This document shows, in pieces, positions 1 to 9,234 of a stretch of 25,125 bases of DNA. The stretch comes from a virus. The stretch is taken from the IMG/VR virus record IMGVR_UViG_3300030451_004264, positions 4,962-30,086 of that record; one strand, 5' to 3'. Position numbers and translations under genes: made by a program. The notes beneath the pieces are model-generated. The model saw nothing but the letters and a program-made list of their open reading frames with translations. It ran no database searches and had not been told where the DNA came from. How positions within the stretch are numbered: position 1 is the stretch's first letter; each line of letters opens with the position of its first letter.

Positions 1-1
1 C

Positions 2-895
2 ATTTACACTTCTCTTTACTCCTTCGATGAGGCAGGCAATTATGATTCTGCCGTCATGGATAGGGCATGGTGGGATTTCGACATGAACGACGATTTCACG
101 ATGGATGATGTCAAGCATGATGTCGCCGCACTGATTGAGCGTTTGGATGGCGATGTTCGCCTTGTTGCTACTGGGCGTGGATTCCATGTTCACCAATTGT
201 TCAAGCGACCTGTGCGTGGTCGGGAATGGGCAATCCACCTTGACCGCTATGAGCGCAAAATGGCGGAGGGTTTGAGCAGTCTTGACGGCGTTGGTTATCC
301 CGAAAAGTTGACAAGAGTTTCGGGCACATACAACCCAAAGCGCAGAAAGTGGGCAGTTTCTATACCTGCAAATGAGTTTGCGCAGAATCCTTTTGATTTT
401 CCGATTCCCAGTAAACCTTTACCGCATTACAGACATTTATGCCCGTTTCAAGGCTCTTTTTCGGTAAATGAATGCTTTGATTTGGTTAAGTGGGCACATG
501 AGAACCCCGTTCCTATACGCAAGCAGACATCATTTGTTGGCGAAGGTGTTTCAGTTGGCGCAATAGTGGGTGAATGCGCACTGCCCGATTGTCTTGAGCG
601 TGCAATCCGTGTGAGCAACCCACCGCATCATGTCCGTGTAGCACTGGTTCAAGAAATGCGCAGACAGTTGGCGTTTTACGCACCCCCCTCCGCTTTATCC
701 GAAGAGGAAAACCATGAAATTACAGACAAGATATGCCTATTCATAGAAGGTCTTAACTGGCAAGACTACAAAGAGGCGATAACACGAAAGTATGTTGCAG
801 GCGCAGTGCGCAAATATGAACACGCACCCTCTCCACTGTGGTATCGCAAACACAATTTATGCAATGGAAAAGGATGTTGGTTTTGTGCGCAATGA
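2..895 (+). CDS. Archaeo-eukaryotic primase, PriS-PriL-like fusion (5' end outside window)
   Basis: Likely synthesises RNA/DNA primers for virus replication. The frame is open to the left edge (first full codon at 2) and the peptide before the first ATG (56) already looks primase-like (SLYSFDEAG), so the true start is outside. Seen: an acidic catalytic motif WWDFDMN (about 68-88), the second AEP motif TGRGFHVH (about 170-195) and a basic R-x-x-GTYNPK segment (about 317-345). From about 560 the sequence resembles PriL C-terminal domains: PDC, then NPPHHVRVAL, and a terminal CNGKGCWFC. Cysteines at ORF residues 174/179, 227, 269, 274 and 277 (counted from the ATG at 56) could supply the four ligands of a [4Fe-4S] cluster. 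Catalytic and Fe-S regions in one chain instead of separate PriS and PriL subunits is a compact virus/plasmid-type arrangement. Family call is fairly sure; Fe-S binding is inferred. Confidence 0.8.
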   Translation: MYTSLYSFDEAGNYDSAVMDRAWWDFDMNDDFTMDDVKHDVAALIERLDGDVRLVATGRGFHVHQLFKRPVRGREWAIHLDRYERKMAEGLSSLDGVGYPEKLTRVSGTYNPKRRKWAVSIPANEFAQNPFDFPIPSKPLPHYRHLCPFQGSFSVNECFDLVKWAHENPVPIRKQTSFVGEGVSVGAIVGECALPDCLERAIRVSNPPHHVRVALVQEMRRQLAFYAPPSALSEEENHEITDKICLFIEGLNWQDYKEAITRKYVAGAVRKYEHAPSPLWYRKHNLCNGKGCWFCAQ

Positions 896-1088
896 AGAAG
901 AATTAAAGGACATGCTTAAACAAGCATCGCAGTTGCGGGATAGATGGCTTCAATGCTTGACCGATAAAACATACGCAGACAACAAGCAAATGGTTGCGGC
1001 GGTTCGCAACTACAACGCTTTGCGTGGAGTCATCAAGACTTTACATTGGGTTTTGCGCCATCCACTTGCAGAATCCCCTCTCCGATAA
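864..1088 (+). CDS. Small helical protein of unknown function, overlapping the primase end
   Basis: A 74-aa ORF that starts inside the primase Cys-motif codons in another frame and overlaps its end by 32 bases. The frame is open further upstream (first ATG 792), but that part reads like a shadow of the primase, so I chose the ATG at 864 (MEKDVGFVRNEEEL). No Shine-Dalgarno precedes it; a GTG at 885 is another possible start. The peptide is charged and mostly helical, with no membrane segment and no family I recognise. The same-strand position between primase and nuclease suggests a replication-module accessory protein, but that is inference, and the ORF itself is only moderately certain. Confidence 0.5.
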   Translation: MEKDVGFVRNEEELKDMLKQASQLRDRWLQCLTDKTYADNKQMVAAVRNYNALRGVIKTLHWVLRHPLAESPLR

Positions 1089-1129
1089 GACACTGTGTTA
1101 AATACCTCTTATGCGCAGAACAACACTTG

Positions 1130-1831
1130 ATGATAACGGCAGACGACAGGGAGAATGAGAAACTTCTCCATCGACTGTTCGTTAAGGTTGGCAATCGAAA
1201 GACAGACCCCAAAGGGCAATGCGTCGTCAAAAGACTGCGCACTGGCGATTACATCATCGGTGATTACGGGATTGAGGCGAAAGAAATCAATGACTTGTAT
1301 CGGAGTATTCTCGGTATTGGGCGCAATGGGCGCACAGTCAATCATCAGTTGGCGGAGTTGTGCGAAGCAGTCGAATACCCAATCCTTGCAGTTTACAACA
1401 CAACGCTCAAACCATACTTCAAAGGGCGCAAACCAAAGAGGCAAGAAGTTGCAAGAGAAATACTGCGCCAACAAAGAGTCATCAAGTCATTCAAAATGAC
1501 GCTCTATTCAAAGTTTCCAAAGGTTCGATTGATTGAGTTTGCAGACATGGATGAGTTTGTCGAATGGCTCGCTATCCTCAATATGAATAGCGCAATGCGT
1601 GGAAAGTTTAAGCCAGTGCCTCGAAACCAACCTCCCGATGACCCACGATTGCGTGCGCTTTGCGCAATTCAAGGGATTACAGAACCGATTGCCGTCGACA
1701 TAATGAAGAAGTATGGCTCATTGCCCGAATTGCTCAAGGCAAAAACTACTCAAAAGGATTTGATGAAAATTAAAGGCGTTGGTCGCACTATTGCTCGCCG
1801 AATCAAGGAATTGAGAAAGCAGTGGGTTTAA
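1130..1831 (+). CDS. ERCC4 (XPF/Hef/Mus81)-type structure-specific nuclease with C-terminal HhH domain
   Basis: A 233-aa protein. ERCC4 nucleases cut branched, flapped or forked DNA, which suits processing of replication or recombination intermediates of the virus. Seen: N-terminal ITADDREN strand, then the nuclease core with TGDY (residues 38-41) and EAKEIND (49-55), followed by NHQLAEL and YPILAVY. This matches the family pattern GDY...ERKxxxD except that the central Arg is Ala; Glu, Lys and Asp remain. Residues about 175-233 form a helix-hairpin-helix domain (AIQGIT..., then KIKGVGRTIARRIKEL) as in archaeal XPF. No helicase domain is present, unlike Hef. The ATG at 1130 begins exactly at the conserved strand; an in-frame ATG at 1046 would overlap the upstream ORF and add a non-conserved tail. 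It ends 104 bases before the convergent tail gene. Confidence 0.85.
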   Translation: MITADDRENEKLLHRLFVKVGNRKTDPKGQCVVKRLRTGDYIIGDYGIEAKEINDLYRSILGIGRNGRTVNHQLAELCEAVEYPILAVYNTTLKPYFKGRKPKRQEVAREILRQQRVIKSFKMTLYSKFPKVRLIEFADMDEFVEWLAILNMNSAMRGKFKPVPRNQPPDDPRLRALCAIQGITEPIAVDIMKKYGSLPELLKAKTTQKDLMKIKGVGRTIARRIKELRKQWV

Positions 1832-1855
1832 TAGAGAGTCCAAGCAAGGGTATAT

Positions 1856-1926
1856 TGCGGGGCAAGAACCCAACAACAACTCCTTCGTTTGTTTCTTGTT
1901 TCTTTCCTCACCTCTCTTGCCCCGCA
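1856..1926. terminator. Convergent intergenic hairpin with T-rich loop, probable bidirectional terminator
   Basis: Perfect 12-bp inverted repeat: 1856-1867 (TGCGGGGCAAGA) pairs with 1915-1926 (TCTTGCCCCGCA) across a 47-base loop. The loop is pyrimidine-rich on the plus strand, with repeated T runs at about 1888-1906. It lies between the end of the plus-strand nuclease (1831) and the end of the minus-strand tail-tip gene (1936). The T-rich tract fits an archaeal terminator for the rightward module; the GC-rich stem could stop both directions. A replication or packaging role cannot be excluded. Confidence 0.55.
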
Positions 1927-1935
1927 TCCTACTCA

Positions 1936-4900
1936 TCAATAGGGCTTCATGCTATTGCTTTGAGCCGTTCCAACATTGCTATAACGACGCAATTTCACGG
2001 ACAAGGAATGAACCTTGATTGAATAAAATCCCGATTGGATTGTTTCATTGCCCTGTGCGGGTCGACGCTCGATGCGCACATTGATTGTGTTGCCTGCTAC
2101 ATTTGCGCCTCTCAAAGAAGAAGGATGGAAAAGGGTGATTGCCCTTCTCACGGTATTTTGGTCTGCGTTTCCTTTGACTGCTATCGTTTGCGTCTGTTCT
2201 TCGCCTGTTTCTGCGCAACTCACTACGGTTGTGATTTCACCGATGTTTGAAGTATCTCCGCCGAATGTCAACTGCGCAACAACCGACACGAAACCGCCTT
2301 CGCTCACATCATTCGGAACACGAACATTGATTGAATGGCTATTTATCTCGCCCAGTTGACCCATTTCGGGGTCGACAATCCCTGCGAGAACAAAACCATC
2401 GCTTGTCATAACGCTTGAGCCTTCGCTTGTAGCCAAAGACGATTCGATTCCGTCAATATCACGGTCGAAAGAGAGCGATGATGACGGTCTGTTCTGCCCT
2501 ATAACTCCAAATTGCCCTGTGGATAGCCCTACATCGCTTGCAAACGACGCTTTTCCTTTCAAGCCCCTGTATGCCCCCGAACCCAAAAGGTTCGCAGAAA
2601 GCCCGTTAAACGACGATTCCGAGTCGCCTGTTCTCGACACGCCCAAAAGACCGCCTACTGGCGCAATAGTGCCGCCCCCGCCCAAAGGTGGGATTGGTTT
2701 GTTTGGTTGCGTTGTAGGTGGCGGGAGAGGTGGCGTTTCGGGTCGTGGAGGTCTGTTGTTTCCTCCGCCGCCTTCTCCGACAATTTTGACAAAACTTGCA
2801 AGACCATACTTGAAGTGTTTTTCCGTTCTTTGCAAATCCAAAACAACATTGTCAATTTTTTGCTCATCCTTAGTCCATTGAATGCCTGCAATGTTCAGCG
2901 TTTCGGTTTCTAAATCAATGTGGGTATCTGTCAATGAAACGGTCGTTGCAGGGATGTAGTTGATGTCCTTGACGATTTTGACTCTCGGCGCATAGTAAAG
3001 TGCCCTTGTTGACATCTGTTCTCCAAGACCCGCCAAGTGATAACCCAACGGGAATGCACTGCGCATATTGCTCACATTGCCCGAATACGCAAAGCCAAAC
3101 ACGCTATGCGAGTTTTCCAAATGCTCACTGCCCGAACCACTGTTTGCATCAATTTCTTCGCTCATTCTGCGCAAAAGACCCATGAGGTAATCGTAGTCAA
3201 CACTGAATGTAATGTATCGAGCAGTGCTTGAGTATGTCGTTGGCACTTGCACCCGATAAAGTCCATTTCCTGTAATTTCAATACTGGAATACGCACCTGT
3301 TGTATATGAAGCAGTGTCATATTCGGGAGGCAAACTGCCGCTTTTCGCACTATCAAATGGAATGTCAAACAAGTGCAATCGGAATCGTGCGTTGTCTGTT
3401 GGTGGGTTTGCGGCTCGACCATCTGCGCCGTCGCCATCAATAGTGATACAAAGGCGCAAATCCTGTGAAGTGCCATTGCTCACAAGAGGCATGTCTTTGT
3501 CGACATACATGACCTTCAAACATGGTTGCAGACTGCGTGTTCCGTATGTTGGATAGCCACGATGACGAGGCGCAACTGGAACAAAGTCTATCGGGTATTC
3601 TGTGTTGCTTGACGGCAGGCTGAATCCACTTTTACAGAAGATGCTAATTTTTGCTATGCCGCCTCCCGAAGTCAAAGTGTGATAACCATTTGACAGTGCT
3701 ACTGCCGTTCCGTATGCTTCTCCACCCCACTTAAACTGCGCCGTTCCCGCCGAATTGATTTTCAGCGTTCCGCCTATTCCCATACCACCAATGTTGCTAC
3801 TTCGCACTTGTATATTGTGCGCAACGGAGGGGTCGGGGTTGGGAATAGCAATTGTGTAGCCGCTTGTGCTATTTTGACTTTGGCTTGTAATGTCGGAGGC
3901 ATTGCTTTCGTGCGCAAATCGGGTGTTGTTGCTCAAACGATAGTCTTGAATGCCGTTGTATCGGAATCCTCCCCATGTGTTGTTCCATGAAGCATTGCTT
4001 TTGCGCCCATACAAATAATTGCGCACAAATGCGTCGTTGACATAACCATACCTGCCTCCGTCGAGCATTTTATTTTTGTCGCCTGCCTCAAGCATCACTT
4101 CTGCGCTGATTGAAACCTGCGCATCCTTTTCACGCAAAAACTCCTGTTTAGCAAGAGCCAGTGCTTCATCACGACTAAACACCTTTGGATGTTGCAAGAC
4201 ACGCCATCGAGTCAATGTTTGTGGAGAGGGTGTAGGAAAATCAACAAAGTTTGAGTTGCCGTTAAAGTAAACACGAACATTGGTGATTTGAGAACCGAGT
4301 CTTGTCGTCATGTTTGTTGTTTTTAAGTTGTTTCTTGTGAATGCAAATCCGCTTGTCATCTGTTGGCGCACAGTCAAAATGTTATCTCTATCCATCAACC
4401 AGTTGAAAGTTGTTTGATGCGTTGCGCCGTTTCCATCCTTTGCAACAATTTCTTTTGCAATGTTAAGTAGTGTGGAGTTTTTGCCATCAAACGAAGAACC
4501 GAATGAATCCCTGTCCGATGAGTTAACTGCCTTGAGCATGTTTCTTGTAGGAGTCATTTGATAGGAACATGGGAGAGTTGAGTTTTGCCCCCATGTATCT
4601 GCAAATGCAAGAGTAAACATACTGCGCAGTTTGTCATCTGCGTAGTATGTGCCTACATTTTCGGACTTGATAACTCCGTCAATGTTGACAGAAAGGCGCA
4701 GTGGGAATAGCGCAGAAGGTGTGTTAAACACTTGAACCGTTTGGAATTGCCCAGTTGAGTTTTCATCTTCGGGATTTTTGAGAGTAATGGTGGCTCTCGA
4801 CGCAGGCGTAATACCTGTTCCCGCCAAACCTTCTTTTTCCGAAGTAAGAATGGTGTTGATACTGCTAATTTCACCAATCAACTTTGAGTCAATTGAAGTG

Positions 4901-7900
4901 ATAAATACGCCCGTTAATTTATCACCTTTTACTGCGTCATGTCCTTTTCCAGTCCATGAAAAGTAGTAAATCAAATCCTCTTGTGAACGATTATCTCCCG
5001 CTTGACAAATGATTGCGCCAGTGCCGCTTGTATTAAACAAAGAATTGTCGTCGATAAAAATTGTAGTATCTCCAAGTGTAATGTCTGCTGACAAAATAGT
5101 TTTGTCATTTAACATGTAAAGTGAGTTTTTGTGTGAAACAATTTTGCTACTATCGCTTGTTTGATACGACGCAATACCTGCTTTGTAGTAAGCATCTGTC
5201 AAATATGGGAATCCTCTTGTTGCAAGAACATAGTCGCCAAAGTCAACAAGTCCTCCGCTTTTGTATCCACTTCGACCGCCTGTTGACATGGTGTTAAGGT
5301 TGTAAAATCGGGATGCGTCAAGAATGAGGAAAGAACCTCCTTTGGTTTCCCAGTTATGATAACGGTCATCCAATGTTTCGTGATTGCTACAACCATTCAA
5401 AGACGACCATGCAAGACCTGTAAATGGTTCATTTGTTGCATCGAAACTCCACATGTCGACATCTTCGCCTATTTTTAACGATGTAAAAACATCGGGTTCG
5501 CCGTTTTCATTGATTTGGTCTGCAAGAGCAACATTGATTTCATAGTTGCTTGGGGTTGGCAAAACAATTCCAAAATCAGTTTTGCGCAAACCTCCATCTG
5601 CATTTGCTCTCCCGTCATTGCGCATATCAGCCCAAAGAACATAACAGTGCTTGTATCCATTGCTTTCATCAATTTGGCGCAAAGTGTAAATTGTTTTTGC
5701 AGGGTCAAATGTCTTTTTGATTCCCTTGATTCCACCAATTTCGATGTTTCCTTTGCGCAGTTTTCCTCCCGACTGCGTAATAGGCGTTTGATTAAATGAA
5801 ATAGCCCTTGCCCCGCCAAAATCAACATCCTGTCTGCGCACTTTGATTGCATCGGGGTCATTAAAATAATGCGCAGAACCGAGCGACCACTGTGAATTGC
5901 CTTGATATTTTGCTTTTACATAGGAAAACTCATCAATCATAGGTTCAAAATGAACACGGCATACTTGATAGATTTGACTACTTGCTCTTGCAATAACTTG
6001 AAAAACACCATTGAGGTCGAAATGACGGAATCCTTCATGGATAACAATGTCGCCCAGTGCAACAGTATTTGTTCCTGTGATTGTAAATGTATCATTTGAT
6101 GCGTCATAGTCAATAGTATCGGTAATTGATGGGTCGGACACGGTATTTCCAATAACATACTGCGACTCATTAGTTTCAGTATCAAGCAACTCAAGAATAA
6201 TTCCTGTGTCCTCCATATTGTATTTCTTAATAAAATGCCACATACCTGCCTCGTTAAACTTTAGAGTAGTGCAAGCACCATTGATTTCGTTTGCGCCACC
6301 TACTGCATGATGGACTTGATTCAAACCATTCCATGCTGATGCCGTTCCATCACTGTTATAGCCTGCAACACTATGCCCTGCGGCAATGTAGTTTGGACTC
6401 TTTACCCAATGAAGTGCAGACTTTTCCCCACTGCGCCAATAAGGAACATCCTTGATAACTCCAAACTGCGCTCGGAAAAATGGCGACTTTGCTATATCTC
6501 TCATCCATCGAGCATGAATACGGCTATGTTTAACACGCTCATAAAGAGCAATTGTTGATGGTGCAGTTTTGTATAGCACAGGAGAAGTTTCGGGTTTTCT
6601 ATGAGCAATTGGATTTGAGTTGCCGTCATACGCACCCAAACGCATAATTTCGGGTCTATCAGCAGTCGCAGGGATTAAACCAACTATACCGCCACCAAAT
6701 GCGTCATACGGCGCAACAAATCCTACCTTTGTTGATGAATGAACAGACTCAACTTGAAATGGCTCACAATGATAATGATACTTTCCTGTATGCGCAGATT
6801 TAATTCCATCGGGAAGAATAAACCAATCTCCTACACTAAGCCCATGCGCAGAAGTTGTTGTCATTGTAGCGGCAATCGGAACTTCTGTTTGCTGATGGGT
6901 ATTTGTTTTAACTTCGATATTTTGTTTTCCATTTGATGTCAAAATAGAAGAATAGGATGTGAGAGCATTTGTGTAGTTTCTGCTTAATCGTTCAACCGTA
7001 AAGACTTTATCGCCTGCATCAGCAAACGCAAAGGTCGTTGAAGTTTCAATGCGCACAAAGTAATCAGTTGTGTTTACATTAACATAACCACTTCCCCCAC
7101 TACTGCCTTGTTGCATTTTGCGCAGAATCTTGATACTGTTGATTGGGTATGTTCCATCATAGCCGTCTGTTCCTTTTACAGTAATGCTATCGGCAGTTGT
7201 AATTCCTCTAAATGATGAAAGAGTTGCTTCAAAATCTGTTGATGACCCAAAAGAAGGAACTGCGCCATCATAGTGAGTATCATATTTGACCCAAAATGCA
7301 AGTTTGCCTGTTGGTTCATGTTCACCAAGAGCAAAGACATCGGATAAACCAGTATCGCTACTATACATGCCCTCCCATTCTGCTTCGATTTCATTTGCGC
7401 CGTATTCATCCTCCCCGATATACATTTGAATGGCTTGACCCGAATACAGTTGATTGCGCCCGTTAACATCTGCGGTATACTTTGTGCCCGATTCATTTAC
7501 ATTCCACTTATTAAAACCGAGAGAGTTTTCTCCAATTGTCAAACTGTGTGCGCCAAATAGCATTGTTGAAAGCAATGCTTCACTTTCAAATGTGCGCCTT
7601 ATGTTTATCGAATCCATTGAAATGTGTTGATTCAAAGACAAGAATGCGTTTTGCCCAGTTTCCCAAATAGGCAACACACGGTCAAGCACACCTGTTGAAT
7701 CTCTTGCATCAATTGTAGTCGAAAGAGTCTTTCCTTTACTGTCTTGGTCGTGCTTGATACCTTCGATGTAGCCAAACCAAATAGGTCGGGATTCGTTGTC
7801 AATAAATGAAATCAAACGCCATTCTGTTGCAGAAGAACCAGTAGTCAATGCAGACAACGCATACTCATTCATGTCATCAAGAATAGTTAACTGCATAGTT

Positions 7901-9234
7901 GATACTTGGTCTGCGCCGCTTGAATAGCGCATACGCTGAACGGGAGGTGGATAAGTGCCTCCGAGTTTCCAGTTGAGGGGCAAAGCAACTGCCGCCCTGT
8001 CAATTAAAGTATCAAGAACAACGCAGTTTTCTGTGCCGTTTGCAGACCATTTTGCGTCAAGACTCCAACCAATTGCGGTATCAAATGGCACTGCGGTATT
8101 GACAGAACCAGTTGCAAACGCCGTAGTGTCATCATTGGCGTATGCCTCCCATGTGTTTGTGTTAAAATCAAAAACCACATATACATCAGCCCAAATGTTA
8201 TCTGCGTTGTAGGGTGTTTCTGTGCCGCCATTCCACTTTTGAATGCCACTAATCCCTAAGTTTGCAAGAGTAATGTTAATTGTAGCAAGTGAAGCAGTGT
8301 CATTAAAATCATCGGAGGTCGTTGAATAGATTGCGCTATCTTTGTATCCAATTTTGAGAATGTAATTGTCAAAAGTCCAATCGCCAATTTTGTGCGCAGA
8401 AATGCGCAGATGGAACATTTCACCCAAACCACGCAGTCTAATTGCGCCATTGTAGGTCAAAAGACGAGATGTATGCGCAGAATTAGCATCATTGTAAAGT
8501 GAGTTAACCATGAAGTTTTTACCCGATGGCGATTGCACTTCTTGTAGGTATTTTTGTGGTCGTGTTTGCGCAGTATTGTAGCCTGCTTGTGCTTCTTCGC
8601 CAGTATAAACACCCGCAAAGGATGTCATTTTAATTTCACCTTCGAGATTACTATACAATAAGCGAGAATAACCACCCGCATGTTCCATGTTAAGTAGCGA
8701 CAAACCTGTTCCTTTTGGAGTAAAGTATCTGTCGCCTCCAAGTGTAGGGTCAATTGTTCCAGTAGGCATGTAGTAAGAACCTGCTGAATCGTGAGAGTTT
8801 GCAATGCGCAAATAGCCTTCTGTTCCTGTTCCATTCCATTTATGTCTGTTCGCCGCAAGACTTGTAGGTATTGATAGGAATGATTGCAATTCGGGTTTTG
8901 AACCATCAGTATTTGTAATGTCAACAGTAATCCATTCGTGAATCCCACGATTCATTGTTAACTTGTTATCTGCATCAGTGAAAAAATCATGCCCAAGATT
9001 CAAAACTGGGTCATTTTCGTGATACTGCCCACTGCGCAAACGGTCATAGTATGAATGTTTGAATCGTGGATTAAGGACATTTTCACCATTCAAAAGACTG
9101 CCAAAGTGCGATTTTGTGTGGTCGATAGTGCGCACACTACCTTCATTTGCATCATCTGCTACTGCAACAGACGAATGAAAATCGTCATAGTATCCTGTAA
9201 GCCAGTAAGTTTGCTCTAATGTAATTGACTTCAT
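1936..9234 (-). CDS. Giant multidomain tail-tip protein (baseplate hub plus receptor-binding/fibre domains)
   Basis: 2432 aa, the last and largest gene of the structural operon, overlapping the tape measure stop by ATGA. This position is where tailed viruses encode the distal tail, hub and host-binding parts. Seen: an N-terminal beta-rich region with a LamG/concanavalin-like stretch (about residues 265-420). A hub-like block follows (about 430-540; FGYIEGI, then a D-rich segment ending VLDRVLP) typical of tail proteins that plug the tube. A GDTTIFIDD...FSWTGK beta microdomain lies near 1390-1435. A second hub-like block is near 1585-1720 (LNIAKEIVAKDG, MDRDNILTV, LGSQITNVRVYF). A Pro/Gly linker (about 2155-2190) precedes a C-terminal beta domain (about 2310-2432). 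Cysteines are few, with no obvious signal peptide. No collagen repeats, endosialidase or peptidase motif was recognised. Probably several normally separate tail-tip proteins in one chain. Role confident; domain borders approximate. Confidence 0.75.
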   Translation of the reverse strand: MKSITLEQTYWLTGYYDDFHSSVAVADDANEGSVRTIDHTKSHFGSLLNGENVLNPRFKHSYYDRLRSGQYHENDPVLNLGHDFFTDADNKLTMNRGIHEWITVDITNTDGSKPELQSFLSIPTSLAANRHKWNGTGTEGYLRIANSHDSAGSYYMPTGTIDPTLGGDRYFTPKGTGLSLLNMEHAGGYSRLLYSNLEGEIKMTSFAGVYTGEEAQAGYNTAQTRPQKYLQEVQSPSGKNFMVNSLYNDANSAHTSRLLTYNGAIRLRGLGEMFHLRISAHKIGDWTFDNYILKIGYKDSAIYSTTSDDFNDTASLATINITLANLGISGIQKWNGGTETPYNADNIWADVYVVFDFNTNTWEAYANDDTTAFATGSVNTAVPFDTAIGWSLDAKWSANGTENCVVLDTLIDRAAVALPLNWKLGGTYPPPVQRMRYSSGADQVSTMQLTILDDMNEYALSALTTGSSATEWRLISFIDNESRPIWFGYIEGIKHDQDSKGKTLSTTIDARDSTGVLDRVLPIWETGQNAFLSLNQHISMDSINIRRTFESEALLSTMLFGAHSLTIGENSLGFNKWNVNESGTKYTADVNGRNQLYSGQAIQMYIGEDEYGANEIEAEWEGMYSSDTGLSDVFALGEHEPTGKLAFWVKYDTHYDGAVPSFGSSTDFEATLSSFRGITTADSITVKGTDGYDGTYPINSIKILRKMQQGSSGGSGYVNVNTTDYFVRIETSTTFAFADAGDKVFTVERLSRNYTNALTSYSSILTSNGKQNIEVKTNTHQQTEVPIAATMTTTSAHGLSVGDWFILPDGIKSAHTGKYHYHCEPFQVESVHSSTKVGFVAPYDAFGGGIVGLIPATADRPEIMRLGAYDGNSNPIAHRKPETSPVLYKTAPSTIALYERVKHSRIHARWMRDIAKSPFFRAQFGVIKDVPYWRSGEKSALHWVKSPNYIAAGHSVAGYNSDGTASAWNGLNQVHHAVGGANEINGACTTLKFNEAGMWHFIKKYNMEDTGIILELLDTETNESQYVIGNTVSDPSITDTIDYDASNDTFTITGTNTVALGDIVIHEGFRHFDLNGVFQVIARASSQIYQVCRVHFEPMIDEFSYVKAKYQGNSQWSLGSAHYFNDPDAIKVRRQDVDFGGARAISFNQTPITQSGGKLRKGNIEIGGIKGIKKTFDPAKTIYTLRQIDESNGYKHCYVLWADMRNDGRANADGGLRKTDFGIVLPTPSNYEINVALADQINENGEPDVFTSLKIGEDVDMWSFDATNEPFTGLAWSSLNGCSNHETLDDRYHNWETKGGSFLILDASRFYNLNTMSTGGRSGYKSGGLVDFGDYVLATRGFPYLTDAYYKAGIASYQTSDSSKIVSHKNSLYMLNDKTILSADITLGDTTIFIDDNSLFNTSGTGAIICQAGDNRSQEDLIYYFSWTGKGHDAVKGDKLTGVFITSIDSKLIGEISSINTILTSEKEGLAGTGITPASRATITLKNPEDENSTGQFQTVQVFNTPSALFPLRLSVNIDGVIKSENVGTYYADDKLRSMFTLAFADTWGQNSTLPCSYQMTPTRNMLKAVNSSDRDSFGSSFDGKNSTLLNIAKEIVAKDGNGATHQTTFNWLMDRDNILTVRQQMTSGFAFTRNNLKTTNMTTRLGSQITNVRVYFNGNSNFVDFPTPSPQTLTRWRVLQHPKVFSRDEALALAKQEFLREKDAQVSISAEVMLEAGDKNKMLDGGRYGYVNDAFVRNYLYGRKSNASWNNTWGGFRYNGIQDYRLSNNTRFAHESNASDITSQSQNSTSGYTIAIPNPDPSVAHNIQVRSSNIGGMGIGGTLKINSAGTAQFKWGGEAYGTAVALSNGYHTLTSGGGIAKISIFCKSGFSLPSSNTEYPIDFVPVAPRHRGYPTYGTRSLQPCLKVMYVDKDMPLVSNGTSQDLRLCITIDGDGADGRAANPPTDNARFRLHLFDIPFDSAKSGSLPPEYDTASYTTGAYSSIEITGNGLYRVQVPTTYSSTARYITFSVDYDYLMGLLRRMSEEIDANSGSGSEHLENSHSVFGFAYSGNVSNMRSAFPLGYHLAGLGEQMSTRALYYAPRVKIVKDINYIPATTVSLTDTHIDLETETLNIAGIQWTKDEQKIDNVVLDLQRTEKHFKYGLASFVKIVGEGGGGNNRPPRPETPPLPPPTTQPNKPIPPLGGGGTIAPVGGLLGVSRTGDSESSFNGLSANLLGSGAYRGLKGKASFASDVGLSTGQFGVIGQNRPSSSLSFDRDIDGIESSLATSEGSSVMTSDGFVLAGIVDPEMGQLGEINSHSINVRVPNDVSEGGFVSVVAQLTFGGDTSNIGEITTVVSCAETGEEQTQTIAVKGNADQNTVRRAITLFHPSSLRGANVAGNTINVRIERRPAQGNETIQSGFYSIKVHSLSVKLRRYSNVGTAQSNSMKPY
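4945..4962. repeat. 18-bp repeat, copy 1 (tail-tip gene)
   Basis: TTTTCCAGTCCATGAAAA, identical to 16772-16789 in the connector gene. On the minus strand both copies encode the FSWTG part of a shared beta microdomain, so the identity extends to DNA level. Confidence 0.8.

Noticed and set aside
792-863. N-terminal extension of the small ORF from the ATG at 792
   Set aside because: It lies entirely inside the primase gene and encodes a peptide unlike the rest; the ATG at 864 is a better, though still uncertain, start.
1046-1129. Longer start for the ERCC4 nuclease at 1046
   Set aside because: The added 28 residues overlap the upstream ORF and are not part of the nuclease fold; the ATG at 1130 begins at the conserved strand.
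1832-1935. tRNA or ribozyme in the convergent region
   Set aside because: No cloverleaf arms or conserved catalytic core could be seen; only the simple hairpin is supported.
2672-2760. Plus-strand Pro/Gly-rich ORFs opposite the tail-tip linker
   Set aside because: They mirror the low-complexity Pro/Gly linker codons of the minus-strand gene and have no ribosome binding site.
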